This document shows, piece after piece, positions 1-8,907 of a stretch of 64,000 bases of DNA (within the stretch, counting starts at the first letter, position 1; the number at the start of each line of letters is the position of its first letter). This DNA comes from Shewanella aquimarina (GTDB taxonomy: Bacteria; Pseudomonadota; Gammaproteobacteria; Enterobacterales; Shewanellaceae), in NCBI RefSeq assembly GCF_023349185.1, contig NZ_JAKIKY010000002.1, positions 310,001 to 374,000 on the forward strand. The letters run 5' to 3'. Below the pieces are notes generated by a model. It was not told the DNA's origin. It ran no database searches and was given only the letters and a program-made list of their open reading frames with translations. A program made the position numbers and the translations under genes.

Positions 1-133
1 AGTAGATGGAGCCAGGGTGTAACCCTGTGGCCTTGGTGAGATCTTGCATACTGGTCTTGGCGTAGCCCTTGTCGATAAAGGCATTCATGGCCTGTCTCAG
101 TACTTGTTGGCGATCAAATTCGGCGTTGCGCAT
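1..133 (-). CDS. TetR-family transcriptional regulator, N-terminal part (cut by window edge)
   Basis: Reading the minus strand from the ATG at 133-131 gives about 44 residues beginning MRNAEFDRQQ and running through an AFIDKGYAKTSMQDLTKATG stretch to HPGSIY, the usual helix-turn-helix of TetR-type repressors (the GY..TS..D(L/I)....G....S.Y pattern). The rest lies outside the window. It is divergent from the old yellow enzyme at 266, and two similar palindromes lie between the two starts. The natural reading is a local repressor of the reductase, comparable in arrangement to NemR-NemA of Escherichia coli, although the operator sequence is different. The effector-binding domain is not visible. 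Confidence 0.85.
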   Translation of the reverse strand, partial: MRNAEFDRQQVLRQAMNAFIDKGYAKTSMQDLTKATGLHPGSIY

Positions 134-183
134 CTTGCTCTTGTAGCTGTTTGCTTGGGTGGTAAATGAGATTGTACTTAATT

Positions 184-199
184 TTGAATGTACGTTCAA
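184..199. promoter_or_regulatory. Palindromic operator, copy 1 (TetR regulator / OYE intergenic)
   Basis: TTGAATGTACGTTCAA is a perfect 16-bp palindrome between the divergent TetR and reductase genes. A second site at 235-250 fits the same pattern TTGAATG-NN-CGTTCAA when read on the other strand, with centres 51 bp apart. Paired palindromes beside a TetR gene are typical repressor operators. The assignment to this repressor is inference. Confidence 0.7.
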
Positions 200-234
200 A
201 AAAGATCTTGAATCATTTTTCGCCTGGGAGTATC

Positions 235-250
235 TTGAACGCTCATTCAA
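235..250. promoter_or_regulatory. Palindromic operator, copy 2 (TetR regulator / OYE intergenic)
   Basis: TTGAACGCTCATTCAA lies 16 bp before the reductase start. Read on the minus strand it is TTGAATGAGCGTTCAA, differing from copy 1 only in the central bases. Its position over the leader or promoter of the reductase fits repression. Confidence 0.7.
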
Positions 251-265
251 GATAGAGAGCCGATT

Positions 266-1306
266 ATGACAGCCGATCTGTTTCAGCCTTATGCGCTTAA
301 CGCCAGTATTACCCTTAACAACAAGATTCTGATGGCGCCCCTTACCCGTTGTCAGGCCGACGATGATCTGGTGCCAACCCAAGCGATGGCAGACTACTAT
401 GCTCGCCGTGCCGATGCCGGGCTTATCATCTCGGAGGCGGTGATCATTCGCCCCGATGGTCAGGGCTACCCCAATACCCCGGGCCTGTTTACCCCAGAGC
501 AGATCCAGGGCTGGCAGAAGGTAACCAGCGCGGTACATGCCAAGGGCGGCAAGATCTTCGCCCAGCTGTGGCACACGGGCCGGGTGGCGCACTCGCACTT
601 CTTCGGTGGACCAACCGTGGCGCCGTCGGCGGTAAAGATTGAAGGCACGGTACCGCGTCAGCGCGAACTGGCCTACGAGATCCCTAAGGCACTGACCGGT
701 GAGGAGATAGCTCAGCTGGTGGCCGACTATTCCCAGGCGGCGGCCAATGCTATCGATGCCGGTTTCGACGGCGTCGAGATCCATGGTGCCAATGCCTACC
801 TTATCGATCAGTTCCTGCATCATGACAGTAACCGTCGCGATGATGAGTTTGGCGGCACGCCGGAGAATATGGCGCGCTTCCCGCTGGCCGTGGTGGATGC
901 CATCATTAAGCGTATCGGCCAGGATCGCACCGCGCTGCGGGTGTCGCCGGGCGCCTATGTCAATATGCAGGGTGATAGCCGGGATCGCGCCGTGTTCGAC
1001 TACTTCTTAAAACAGCTGGAGTCGCGCCAGTTAGCCTACCTGCACGTGGGGATCTTCGATGATGCTTTGACATTCGACTATCTCGACGGACGAGTGTCTG
1101 ACTATGTGCGCGCCCATTACAGCCAGACCCTGGTGGGGGTAGGCAGTTACAGCGCCGAGACTGGGGCACAGGCCATTGCCGATGGCCGTTTCGATCTGCT
1201 GGCGATAGGTCGTCCCTTTATCGCCAACCCAGACTATGTGGTCAGGGTACGCGACAGGCAGCCGCTGGTGAGTTACTCCGATGAGATGTTGGCCGAGTTG
1301 GTTTAA
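266..1306 (+). CDS. nemA: Old yellow enzyme family alkene reductase (NemA-like)
   Basis: A 346-residue FMN flavoprotein of the old yellow enzyme family, which uses NAD(P)H to reduce activated C=C bonds (maleimides, enones) and often nitro compounds or nitrate esters. The N-terminus FQPYALNASITLNNKILMAP and the LTRCQA stretch match the flavin-binding start of the barrel. LWHTGRVAH and the HGANAYLIDQFLHHDSNRR stretch are the family active-site and substrate loops, and GVGSYS..TG..AI..G..D..A.GRPFIANPD is the phosphate-binding end. Length is close to the usual 360-370. The gene stands alone, starts 15 bp after a paired operator, and ends at a strong terminator. The exact substrate cannot be told from sequence. 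Confidence 0.93.
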   Translation: MTADLFQPYALNASITLNNKILMAPLTRCQADDDLVPTQAMADYYARRADAGLIISEAVIIRPDGQGYPNTPGLFTPEQIQGWQKVTSAVHAKGGKIFAQLWHTGRVAHSHFFGGPTVAPSAVKIEGTVPRQRELAYEIPKALTGEEIAQLVADYSQAAANAIDAGFDGVEIHGANAYLIDQFLHHDSNRRDDEFGGTPENMARFPLAVVDAIIKRIGQDRTALRVSPGAYVNMQGDSRDRAVFDYFLKQLESRQLAYLHVGIFDDALTFDYLDGRVSDYVRAHYSQTLVGVGSYSAETGAQAIADGRFDLLAIGRPFIANPDYVVRVRDRQPLVSYSDEMLAELV

Positions 1307-1332
1307 ATCGGCGGGTATTTCAGTGAAACAAC

Positions 1333-1368
1333 AAAAAGGGCATATCGCTTCGGCGACATGCCCTTTTT
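1333..1368. terminator. Bidirectional terminator between OYE gene and TonB receptor
   Basis: AAAAAGGGCAT pairs with ATGCCCTTTTT around an ATCGCTTCGGCGAC loop that itself contains a TCGC-TTCG-GCGA hairpin. A and T tracts on both sides serve the two convergent genes. Confidence 0.85.
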
Positions 1369-1407
1369 AGTGTGCTTTTCTTAAGCCCTTTTGTTGATGG
1401 ACTTAGA

Positions 1408-3579
1408 TCAGATCTTCCAGCTCAGGGTGGCGCTGTAGTTCGCCGGCGCGCCATAGAAGGCCTGGGCCCAATAGAGACTGTTGAGGTATTTCTCGTCGGT
1501 CACATTGTTGGCGTTGAGGCTCAACTGAAGGTTGTCGTTAAACCGATAGCGGGCCATAAGGTCGACGATGGCATAGGCATCCTGGCGGGTGACGATCGCC
1601 TCGCCCGCATTGTCGAATCCCTCGCCGACAACCCCCTGATTGCGGTAGATATCATCCTGCCAACGCATGTTCATGCCCACCGAGAGGCCCTCTATAGCGG
1701 CCACATCATAGGTGGCGGCAAACTTGAGCAGGCGACTTGGCGTGTAGGCGGCTACCTTCGCGGCGTTCTCGTCATTGCCATCTATGTCGAAGTCGGTGAA
1801 GCCCAGGCTCAGGTTGAGGCCATCGAACACCTCACCGGCTACCTCTAACTCATAGCCCTTGCTGTTGATGCCATCGGCCCCTATGTAGCGTTGATCGCTT
1901 GGTGGCAGAGCAGCGGTGCGGGGATCTGGCACCGCCAGGTTGACCTGCTGGACGTCGAAGTAGGCCAGGCTGGCGATCAGGCGGCCGTCAAACAGCTCGC
2001 TCTTAAGGCCTATCTCCTTGCTCTCGCCCGTTACTGGGGCCAGTAGGTTGTCGTCGATATCCTTCTCGATTTGTGACTTGAAGGTCTCGGTATAGCTGGC
2101 GTAGGCCACGAGTTCAGGGGTGATGCGATAGACGGCGCCCAGGTAGGGAATGAACTGGCTGTCTTCTACATCTTGCACCTTGGCATAGGAGATCCCTTCG
2201 GCCTGCCACTTGTTGAAGCGGCCACCGGCGATGAAGTGGAAGCCATCAAACAGGTTGAAACGACCGGTAAAATAAGCGGCCTGCTGCTTGGCACCGACAT
2301 CGCTGCCACGAGGCTTATCGGCAAACACAGGTTTGGGCGTGTTGCCGTCCCAGGTGTTGAGATCCGGCATGGCCGGGAAGCCGTTACCCGTGGTGTAGTC
2401 GTACAGCGAGCTGTCGATGTAGTCCACCTTGGCATAGTTTACCCCGGCCACCAGTTGGTGCTCGCGGCCAAACAGGCTGACTTCACCGTCGACATAGATA
2501 TCGACCAGATCATGGCTCTCGTCCAGGTCATATTCGCTGCCGTAACCCGTGAGGCCCAGGCCGGTTTCTCTGTCTGGGGTACCGTAGACGTAGAAGAGCT
2601 CGGTGTCTTCGTCTGTGCTCTTGTGGGAGTAGGTGGCACGCAGGCGCCAGTCATCACCGAAGTAATGGCTCAGCTCCACGACGGTATTGTCCTTGATCAC
2701 CTGCCAGTTCGACCAGTTGGCCGAGGTGTTGGTGGATCTGTCGTAGTGGGTCGGGCTGCCGTCTGTGTAGTAAAGCGGCAGGGCGCCCCAGTTGTTGCCG
2801 GTGGCATAGTTGTTGATGTAGCTGTGACTGACCGACAGGCTGGTGTCGTCGCTCAGGTTAGCCTCGATGAAGGCATAGATCACGCTCTTGTCTGTCTCGT
2901 ATCGGTCGAGGTAGGAGTCTTTCTGCTGCTTCACCGCTACCACTCGGGCGGCGAAGGTATCGTTGATGCGGCCGCTGGCGTCCGCCTCGATTCTGGCGTT
3001 GTTAAAGCTGCCGTAGCTCGCCTGGAGCTTGAGCTGATTGTCGGCCGTGGGACGCTTGCGGATAAAGTTGACCGTGGCCGAGGGGTTGCCCACGCCCGTC
3101 ATCAGGCCGTTGGCACCGCGGATCACCTCGATGCGATCATAGATGGCGGTATCTTCGTCGGCATGGTTGTTGCCCGACGTCAGTGGCAGGCCGACGCCGT
3201 CGATCTGGAAGTTGGTGATATCGAAGCCGCGAGCCGTGTAATAGGTGCGGTCAGTCTCTATGCGCTCGACATTGATGCCCGTGGCGCTGTCCAGGGCGCT
3301 ATTGATGTCGTTGAGCTGGAAGTCGTCCAGCTGAGCATCTGTGATCACAGATACCGACTGAGGAATATCTATGATGGCAAGGTCCAGGCGTGAGGCGCCG
3401 CCGACCGAGTGGGCGTTATAGCCTTGCACATAGCGGCCGCGAACCTCGATCTTCTCGATCTCTTGGTCACTCTGTTGGTTGTCTTTTTCTGCTTGAATAG
3501 TTTGATCTTCTGCGTGGCCTGGCACAGTCGCCATGCTCAGGGCGCAGAAGATAGCGAGGGAAATAGGCTTAAGTTTCAT
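1408..3579 (-). CDS. TonB-dependent ferric-siderophore receptor (FhuE/FpvA type)
   Basis: A 723-residue outer-membrane beta barrel that imports an iron-siderophore with energy from TonB-ExbB-ExbD. The signal peptide is residues 1-23 (ends GHA). IEKIEVRGRY follows as a TonB-box region, then a plug with IDIPQSVSVITDAQLDDFQ, SALDSATGINVER and the YTARGFDITNFQIDGVGLP stretch, typical of the hydroxamate/catecholate siderophore subfamily. IEVIRGANGLMTGVGNPSATVNFIRKRP is the conserved plug end. The barrel ends with aromatic-basic residues SATLSWKI. A Fur-like box lies about 120 bp upstream, so iron starvation should induce it. No siderophore biosynthesis or permease gene is adjacent, so the ligand is unknown and may be a xenosiderophore. 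Confidence 0.93.
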   Translation of the reverse strand: MKLKPISLAIFCALSMATVPGHAEDQTIQAEKDNQQSDQEIEKIEVRGRYVQGYNAHSVGGASRLDLAIIDIPQSVSVITDAQLDDFQLNDINSALDSATGINVERIETDRTYYTARGFDITNFQIDGVGLPLTSGNNHADEDTAIYDRIEVIRGANGLMTGVGNPSATVNFIRKRPTADNQLKLQASYGSFNNARIEADASGRINDTFAARVVAVKQQKDSYLDRYETDKSVIYAFIEANLSDDTSLSVSHSYINNYATGNNWGALPLYYTDGSPTHYDRSTNTSANWSNWQVIKDNTVVELSHYFGDDWRLRATYSHKSTDEDTELFYVYGTPDRETGLGLTGYGSEYDLDESHDLVDIYVDGEVSLFGREHQLVAGVNYAKVDYIDSSLYDYTTGNGFPAMPDLNTWDGNTPKPVFADKPRGSDVGAKQQAAYFTGRFNLFDGFHFIAGGRFNKWQAEGISYAKVQDVEDSQFIPYLGAVYRITPELVAYASYTETFKSQIEKDIDDNLLAPVTGESKEIGLKSELFDGRLIASLAYFDVQQVNLAVPDPRTAALPPSDQRYIGADGINSKGYELEVAGEVFDGLNLSLGFTDFDIDGNDENAAKVAAYTPSRLLKFAATYDVAAIEGLSVGMNMRWQDDIYRNQGVVGEGFDNAGEAIVTRQDAYAIVDLMARYRFNDNLQLSLNANNVTDEKYLNSLYWAQAFYGAPANYSATLSWKI

Positions 3580-3694
3580 GATCTGTCGTCATCTTAGCAA
3601 TAGAGGAATAGTGAGGAGCGGTGCAAGGCCGCTGGGGACTCGGCACGCCAATCAAATTAACGCAACAAAGGATATACAAAATAAGCAGGATTTT

Positions 3695-3715
3695 AAATGG
3701 GAATGGTTATCATTT
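3695..3715 (-). promoter_or_regulatory. Fur-box-like operator upstream of siderophore receptor
   Basis: On the minus strand the core reads TGATAACCATTCCCA within an AT-rich AAA...TTT frame, resembling the Fur consensus TGATAAT-n-ATTATCA with the best match in the left half. It lies 115-135 bp upstream of the receptor start. Iron repression is expected from family knowledge. Confidence 0.65.
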
Positions 3716-3849
3716 ACTTTTGTGTCGAATGTAAAGGAAAGAGTCAATTTTTAAGCCTGGTGGCCGCGTTGACCTTTGCGTTAGCAAGTTTGCTGGCTTT
3801 TTCTATACTCAGTGATGTGACTTGGATCAGATTTTAAGATGAGGCTCCC

Positions 3850-4842
3850 ATGAGAAGAAGCGTAATGAGAATAACTGGTTTGCTGCTGATGTCGGCAAGT
3901 GCCCTGGTCTTCGCTGGTCAGGCGCTGGCCGGTCAAGAGCAGGCTAAGACGAGTTCGACTCCGGCCTTCGACCATGCCAACGGTAACGCCGCATTCTTGC
4001 GCTGCGGTACCCGTACCCCCTCGGATCTCGAGGTGCGCATGCTAAACGAACACCTCAAGGCCCTGAAGAAGCCTGATGGTGTGGGTAACGGCAATGGCGG
4101 TGGCAACGGCAACGGCGGTGGTGGCGATGGCGGCACAGGCGGTGACTACAAGGCCGTAGGGTATAATATTCCCGTCTATGTCCATCTCATTCTAAGTAGC
4201 AACGGCGACGGCGATGTGTCAGGTCTGGTTGCGGAGCAGATGAGTGTACTGAACAACGCCTTCTCCGGCGCAGGTGGTGGCAGTGGATTCGACACCAAGT
4301 TCAGCTTTACCTTAATGGGAACGACAAAAACAACAAACGATGCCTGGTACAGTGCTGGACCGGGCACCAGTGCTGAGCGTGCTATGAAACAAAGCCTGCG
4401 TCAGGGGGGCGCCGACACGCTTAATATCTATATCTCTAACCCTGGTGGTGGCCTGCTCGGCTGGGCGACCTTTCCCACAGACTATGCCAGCAATCCCAGC
4501 GATGATGGCGTGGTGATCCTCAATCAGTCTCTGCCTGGTGGTACCGCTTCACCCTACAACCAAGGCGATACGGCCACCCATGAGGTCGGTCACTGGCTGG
4601 GCCTGTATCATACTTTCCAGGGGGGCTGTAATGGTGGAGACCAAGTGGCCGATACTGCGGCGGAGCGTTCGGCGGCCTATGGCTGCCCAACGGGACGCGA
4701 TACCTGCAGGCGCGATGTTGGTGACGATCCTATCTACAACTTCATGGATTATACCGATGACAGCTGCATGGTCGAGTTCACTCAGGGGCAGTCCGAGCGT
4801 GCCGATATCTTAAGCGGCGCCTATCGCTGGCCAAGTAACTAG
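3850..4842 (+). CDS. Secreted M43 (pappalysin/cytophagalysin-type) zinc metalloprotease
   Basis: A 330-residue exported zinc endopeptidase. A basic N-terminus and hydrophobic stretch (residues 8-27, ending GQALAG) form a signal peptide. Residues about 79-98 are a low-complexity Gly/Asn linker. The catalytic motif [11 protein letters not shown] is at residues 244-254 (HExxHxxGxxH, three zinc-binding His and the Glu base), followed by the Met-turn region [11 protein letters not shown] and the TQGQ ending usual in M43 enzymes. It has few extra domains and is short for the family. GAGG 6 bp before the ATG supports the start. A small secreted protein begins 4 bp after the stop, so the two are probably co-transcribed. 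The substrate is unknown; peptide scavenging is a guess. Confidence 0.88.
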   Translation: MRRSVMRITGLLLMSASALVFAGQALAGQEQAKTSSTPAFDHANGNAAFLRCGTRTPSDLEVRMLNEHLKALKKPDGVGNGNGGGNGNGGGGDGGTGGDYKAVGYNIPVYVHLILSSNGDGDVSGLVAEQMSVLNNAFSGAGGGSGFDTKFSFTLMGTTKTTNDAWYSAGPGTSAERAMKQSLRQGGADTLNIYISNPGGGLLGWATFPTDYASNPSDDGVVILNQSLPGGTASPYNQGDTATHEVGHWLGLYHTFQGGCNGGDQVADTAAERSAAYGCPTGRDTCRRDVGDDPIYNFMDYTDDSCMVEFTQGQSERADILSGAYRWPSN

Positions 4843-4846
4843 CCTC

Positions 4847-5236
4847 ATGACAAATTCCATGCTGAAACAGGGCCTATGGTGTATCGCCATGGGCCTCTGG
4901 TTGTGGATGAGTCCTGCTTTGGCTGAGCGGCTGCGCGCGCCGGATTTTGTCCCTTGTGAGCGGAACCAGCTGACTTCCTGGCAGGGGGAGGTGTTCAACT
5001 ACCACAGAAGCGAGACACAGATTGCCTTCGGCATTCGCACCGTCGACGGCACGCTAGAGCGTCTGGATATCGCCTATCGTCTTAAGCAGATGCGGCTAAA
5101 TGGCGGGCTGTTTACCCTGCCAGACTGGAAACGGATCGAGCTTTCTCCCGGCGTGCTCAGGCCCTCGGTGCGGGTGAGAGTATGGCGCTGCGATAACGCC
5201 GGCGCCATCAGCTTCATGATCGACTGGCTCGAGTGA
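4847..5236 (+). CDS. Small secreted protein of unknown function, partner of the M43 protease
   Basis: A 129-residue protein with a clear signal peptide (hydrophobic LWCIAMGLWLWMSPALA, cleavage before ERLRAP). The mature part is about 100 residues with two Cys (in VPCERN and WRCDNA), which could form one disulfide. I do not recognise a family. An alternative start is the second Met, 12 bases downstream, which directly precedes the signal core. It sits 4 bp after the metalloprotease stop, so a linked role (inhibitor, chaperone or propeptide-like partner) is possible, but that is inference from position only. Confidence 0.7.
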   Translation: MTNSMLKQGLWCIAMGLWLWMSPALAERLRAPDFVPCERNQLTSWQGEVFNYHRSETQIAFGIRTVDGTLERLDIAYRLKQMRLNGGLFTLPDWKRIELSPGVLRPSVRVRVWRCDNAGAISFMIDWLE

Positions 5237-5243
5237 TCCAGCC

Positions 5244-5278
5244 AGAGCCCTTAATCGCTAAGCTCTTAGTCGCTAAGC
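5244..5278. repeat. 15-bp direct repeat at the 3' end of the TauE gene
   Basis: TTAATCGCTAAGCTC is followed by TTAGTCGCTAAGCAT, two copies of a 15-bp unit that includes the stop codon and last codons of the exporter gene. It is one of several short tandem repeats in gaps of this window. Confidence 0.6.
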
Positions 5279-6027
5279 ATAGCGGCGACGCTGCCGCAGA
5301 GTGTCATCAGAAATAGAAACCACTTGAGTACCTTGGGACTGACCTTGATTGCCAGCTTGACCGCCAGATGGGCACCCACCATGGTGCCTGCCGCTAGGAT
5401 GAGGCCAGGCAGCCAGAGGATCAGATCTTCCTTGATAAAGATAAGCAGGGAGGCCAGGGTGAAAAACAGTGTACAGAACACCTTGAGGGCATTTGCCCTG
5501 ACCAGATCATACCTTAGGCTACCCGCCAGGGCGGCCAGCAAGACGAATCCCACTCCCGCCTGCACGAAGCCACCGTAGATCCCGGCCAGGGTCAGCCAGA
5601 ACCAGGACTTGGGCGTGTCTTTGACTCTGTTGACCGGGGTGCCCAGCTCGGGGGCTATGATGGCGGGGCGCACTAGAATGATGAGCGCCATCAACAGCAT
5701 GGTGCCCAGCAGTAGGGGTTTTATCAACGTACTGGGGGCGTAGGCGGCGAGGCCTGCACCTATGAAGCCGCCGACTATGGTTGGCAGCAGAATCGGCCCC
5801 TTGTCATCCGTATCTAGCTTGCCATGTTTGTAAAAGCCCAGCATGGCGGTGATCGATTGCACCGTCACCCCGACACGATTGGTGGCATTGGCCACCTCGG
5901 CGGGCATGCCCATGACCATCAGGGCTGGCAGGGTAAGGTTAGAGCCGCCGCCGGCCAGGGTGTTGATGATGCCAGCCAAGAAGCCGGTGACGACCAGCAG
6001 CAGGCCGTGGGTGAGGGTGATCTCCAT
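5266..6027 (-). CDS. TauE/SafE family membrane transporter (sulfite/anion exporter type)
   Basis: A 253-residue integral membrane protein with about 7-8 hydrophobic segments. It has the repeated half-pattern of the TauE/SafE family: GFLAGIINTLAGGGSNLTLPALMVMG near the N-terminus and GIYGGFVQAGVGFVLLAALAG in the middle, both with the Gly-rich re-entrant motifs. Members export or import small anions such as sulfite, sulfoacetate or organosulfonates. No sulfur-metabolism gene is adjacent, so substrate is open. It is the last gene of a probable minus-strand run that begins at 8762. The stop codon is embedded in a 15-bp repeat. Confidence 0.88.
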   Translation of the reverse strand: MEITLTHGLLLVVTGFLAGIINTLAGGGSNLTLPALMVMGMPAEVANATNRVGVTVQSITAMLGFYKHGKLDTDDKGPILLPTIVGGFIGAGLAAYAPSTLIKPLLLGTMLLMALIILVRPAIIAPELGTPVNRVKDTPKSWFWLTLAGIYGGFVQAGVGFVLLAALAGSLRYDLVRANALKVFCTLFFTLASLLIFIKEDLILWLPGLILAAGTMVGAHLAVKLAIKVSPKVLKWFLFLMTLCGSVAAMLSD

Positions 6028-6070
6028 GGGTACTCCTTACGCCCTAATGGGGAATGACTCGCAGGATAGG

Positions 6071-6625
6071 TTAGAAACTCGAGCCAGGTTCGGCGAGAAA
6101 CGCCAGCTCCTCGTCGGTGGACTTGCGCCCCAGAATCGCATTGCGATGGGGATAGCGGCCGAAGCGGTCGATAATCGCCTTGTGGCGCTGCTCGAACGCC
6201 AGGTTATTCTCGGCGCCCTCGCGGTTAAAGAGGATCAGTGCCACCTCGTGAATTGCCTGGGATTCGCTGTGCATGTAGGGCATGTAGAGAAAGGGCACCT
6301 GCTTAGGTTGCAGTTGCTTATCGATACCGGCCGCTACGGCCTCCTGAGCCAAGGCCAAGGCCATGGGATCGGCGGCGAAGGCCTCGGGCGTATCCCGGTA
6401 GATGTTACGGCTAAACTGATCCAGTAGGATGATCTCCGCCAGGCGTCCCTGTGGTGTGGTGCGCCAGTGATAGAGTTCGCCCTGTTTTGCCTGGGTGACT
6501 AGCTCACCGAAGCGACGGGCTATTGTCTGGTCAAAGGCGAGATCTTTGATAAACCAGGCCTTAGGTTCGATCTCCTCGAACCAGAAGCGAATAATCTCGT
6601 CTGGCGTGTGGGCTATCCTGTTCAT
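6071..6625 (-). CDS. DUF924 family protein
   Basis: A 184-residue soluble protein. RIAHTPDEIIRFWFEE at the start, then the LDQFSRNIYRDTPEAFAADP stretch, VPFLYMPYMHSES and HKAIIDRFGRYPHRNAILGR stretches, are the hallmark of the DUF924 family, which has an all-alpha TPR-like fold. No biochemical function is established that I know of. The gap to the preceding PH-domain gene is 19 bp and that to the following exporter gene is 43 bp, consistent with one transcript. Confidence 0.9.
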   Translation of the reverse strand: MNRIAHTPDEIIRFWFEEIEPKAWFIKDLAFDQTIARRFGELVTQAKQGELYHWRTTPQGRLAEIILLDQFSRNIYRDTPEAFAADPMALALAQEAVAAGIDKQLQPKQVPFLYMPYMHSESQAIHEVALILFNREGAENNLAFEQRHKAIIDRFGRYPHRNAILGRKSTDEELAFLAEPGSSF

Positions 6626-6644
6626 GTTTGCTCCTTATCTTCAC

Positions 6645-8195
6645 CTATATCCAGTTTTTCGGATCTTGCCTGGTCAAATTTAACGCGGTTTCGGCGATCA
6701 ATCTAGCCTCTTTCAGGGGAATATAGGGGATCACTAAGGGGCCTGAGGCTAGGCCTAAGTGCAGGTTAGCCAATGACTTACGCCTCTGTCCCGGTGTTTG
6801 TGATATACAGATGTCCTGAGTCTTACTCAGAGGCACCAGTCGCCAGGTTTGCCCCAGAGCGCCTGTGTGGATCCAGCAGTCGTCGCCCTCCAGGTGATAG
6901 CCCCACTGCCGATAGTTGAGATAGAGGCCGATAAGCGCCACCAGGGTGAAGCCGGCAAGGAGTTTGGTGAAGGGATTGATGCCGACGATTGAGGTTATCA
7001 CTATGGGGAGCAGCACTAGCAGGGCGGCGCGGCGCCAAAACCAGCCGATATCTATCCCCTGATAACCTGTGGGTAAGGCATTGGCCTTGGCGGCCAAGTT
7101 ATCTAATCGCTTGAAGGCCTGTGGGATCTCTGCTTGGGTCATGCTGGGGATCAACAGGTGACGCTTGCTCAGCTGCTCAATCTCATTGCCCTTCACCTGT
7201 TCAAAATGCACCGTCCAGCGGCCGATTAGCCGGCCTATGGCGGGCTGTTCGAAGCGTACCAGTTGTACCCTGTGTAGGCGCAGGGCATCTTGTTGCTTGG
7301 CCAGTATGCCACCGGTTCTGTGTAGCGTGCCCTGGCGCAGGCTGAGGCGATAGGGATAATACTTAAGCACGGCCGAGGCGATGGAGATTAACGAGAGCAG
7401 CAGGGCGAGTAGCGCCAATACGGCCAGTATCGCCAGGATCTGATAGACAAGCCCGGTGGCGACGTTGGCCTGATACCAGTGCCAGACTCCTTGTACCAGG
7501 CTGTTCTGCCCCAGGGATTCCCAGTCTACCTGGCCTATGATGGAGCCCGAGATCAGTGATAACCAGATGAGGTTATTCTGATAGAGGCCGAAGATCAAAA
7601 GCGCCTTGAGATCTTTGGCGACCACCAGGCCTTCGCCGCGGCGTCCCGATTGGTCGGTGTTGACGGCTATGGTCTGACGGTCAGCCTGAACCGCCTCATT
7701 GTGCCCCTCAATTGATTCGCTATTGTCTTTAATTGCTTGAGACGGAAATAGCTGTTTCTTGAGTAACATGGCCTGACGGTAGTTAACCGCCGCCAGCACT
7801 GCCTCATCTTGCTTGGAGCCAGCCGTTTCCACCACTAGGCTGTAGAGACCTAGGGGACGAAAGTAGAGGGGCTGCTCCAGACGCACGTTTTGGATCTTGT
7901 TGAGTGGGATCTCGTGCGCGCGTTTAAACACTAGCCCCTGGCGTATCCCCAGCTTGGCATCACTGAGCCGGTATCTGTATCTGGCCCACTGCAGGCTGGC
8001 ATAGGTGAGTGTGATGAGTATGACGCCAAGGCCGACCAGTAGCACCCAGGGAGAATTAAAGCCCTGCTGCCAGCCGGTATAGACCAGGGGGATCAGGGCA
8101 TAACCATTGGTGAGTATCTGTTTCAGGCTGCCAACGCTGAAGCTGACTATTGACCAGGGAGACAGGCTCGCCCATTGGGCGAAGCGCATACTCAT
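6645..8195 (-). CDS. Bacterial PH-domain (DUF304, YdbT-like) membrane protein
   Basis: A 516-residue membrane protein with several hydrophobic segments (about residues 45-70, 205-225, 245-275, 395-430) alternating with bPH2/DUF304 domains. The repeated signature is seen as YRYRLSDAKLGIRQGLVFKRAHEIPLNKIQNVRLEQP (residues about 95-130) and YPYRLSLRQGTLHRTGGILAKQQDALRLHRVQLVRFEQP (about 280-320), with a weaker third copy YHLEGDDCWIHTGALGQTWRLVPLSKTQDICISQTPGQR near the end. It follows the smaller PH protein by 3 bp, the YdbS-YdbT arrangement. The role is unknown; these pairs are sometimes linked to membrane stress or transport. Confidence 0.85.
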   Translation of the reverse strand: MSMRFAQWASLSPWSIVSFSVGSLKQILTNGYALIPLVYTGWQQGFNSPWVLLVGLGVILITLTYASLQWARYRYRLSDAKLGIRQGLVFKRAHEIPLNKIQNVRLEQPLYFRPLGLYSLVVETAGSKQDEAVLAAVNYRQAMLLKKQLFPSQAIKDNSESIEGHNEAVQADRQTIAVNTDQSGRRGEGLVVAKDLKALLIFGLYQNNLIWLSLISGSIIGQVDWESLGQNSLVQGVWHWYQANVATGLVYQILAILAVLALLALLLSLISIASAVLKYYPYRLSLRQGTLHRTGGILAKQQDALRLHRVQLVRFEQPAIGRLIGRWTVHFEQVKGNEIEQLSKRHLLIPSMTQAEIPQAFKRLDNLAAKANALPTGYQGIDIGWFWRRAALLVLLPIVITSIVGINPFTKLLAGFTLVALIGLYLNYRQWGYHLEGDDCWIHTGALGQTWRLVPLSKTQDICISQTPGQRRKSLANLHLGLASGPLVIPYIPLKEARLIAETALNLTRQDPKNWI

Positions 8196-8198
8196 GGG

Positions 8199-8762
8199 TT
8201 ATGCCTCATCTTCGCCGGTGGCTTGTTTTTGGGAGGCCTTGGCTAACAGGTGCTTGCGCAGTGGCTCCGCCGTGTCATCGCCCAGACCCGGCAGGCTGAT
8301 CTCGGCGTTACCACTGCCGGCACTGAAACACTTGAGGGTGTGCTGACGAAAATAGCGCTCCAGCGGTCCCTGAGACAGGCTGACATGTTGTAAGCGGGTA
8401 TAGGGTAGGGCGATCTTCTTATGCCAAATCAATCCCTTCTGCATGATGAACTCGTGGTCGAATACGCCATAGGCGAAAGAGAGGGCGTAGCGATAACGAC
8501 CGTAGCTAACAACGCCTGCCAGGACAAGCAGCAGGGTCACCAGGGCGATGATCAGGCCGCCGGGCAGGTTGAGTAGTATGGCGGCCAGGGGCGCAATGAT
8601 GAGCAGCGGCGTGAAGATCAGTAGGTTCTCTATCTGCACCTGATGCAGATAGGCCCGTTCCAAGGGAGTCAGAGGCACTTCGTCTATGCTGATCCAATCC
8701 GGCTGCTCCAGCCTATGCCGGGCCTGCATCGAGGCCGAAGCTTGAGGAGTCACATCTTCCAT
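8199..8762 (-). CDS. Bacterial PH-domain (DUF304, YdbS-like) membrane protein
   Basis: A 187-residue protein with two adjacent membrane segments (residues about 47-90) and one DUF304/bPH2 domain, YRYALSFAYGVFDHEFIMQKGLIWHKKIALPYTRLQHVSLSQGPLERYFR (about 93-140). It is the first gene of the run 8762-5266 and only 3 bp separate it from the YdbT-like gene, so the two are probably translationally linked and may form a complex. No function is established. Confidence 0.85.
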   Translation of the reverse strand: MEDVTPQASASMQARHRLEQPDWISIDEVPLTPLERAYLHQVQIENLLIFTPLLIIAPLAAILLNLPGGLIIALVTLLLVLAGVVSYGRYRYALSFAYGVFDHEFIMQKGLIWHKKIALPYTRLQHVSLSQGPLERYFRQHTLKCFSAGSGNAEISLPGLGDDTAEPLRKHLLAKASQKQATGEDEA

Positions 8763-8907
8763 TTGTTATCCTGCTAAAGTTGGCAATTGACTGACTATAA
8801 CATCTTTCCTTTGGCTGTCAGCCATTTGCGTCTGTATGAGATGGATCTTTTATGTTACAAGAGTATAAAAAATAATAGTGATAACAAGTTAGAGAAGAGA
8901 GGATGTC

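Noticed and set aside
2173..3393. 406-residue ORF on the plus strand opposite the siderophore receptor
   Set aside because: Antisense shadow in a GC-rich gene; the minus frame has the complete TonB receptor motifs and a Fur-like box.
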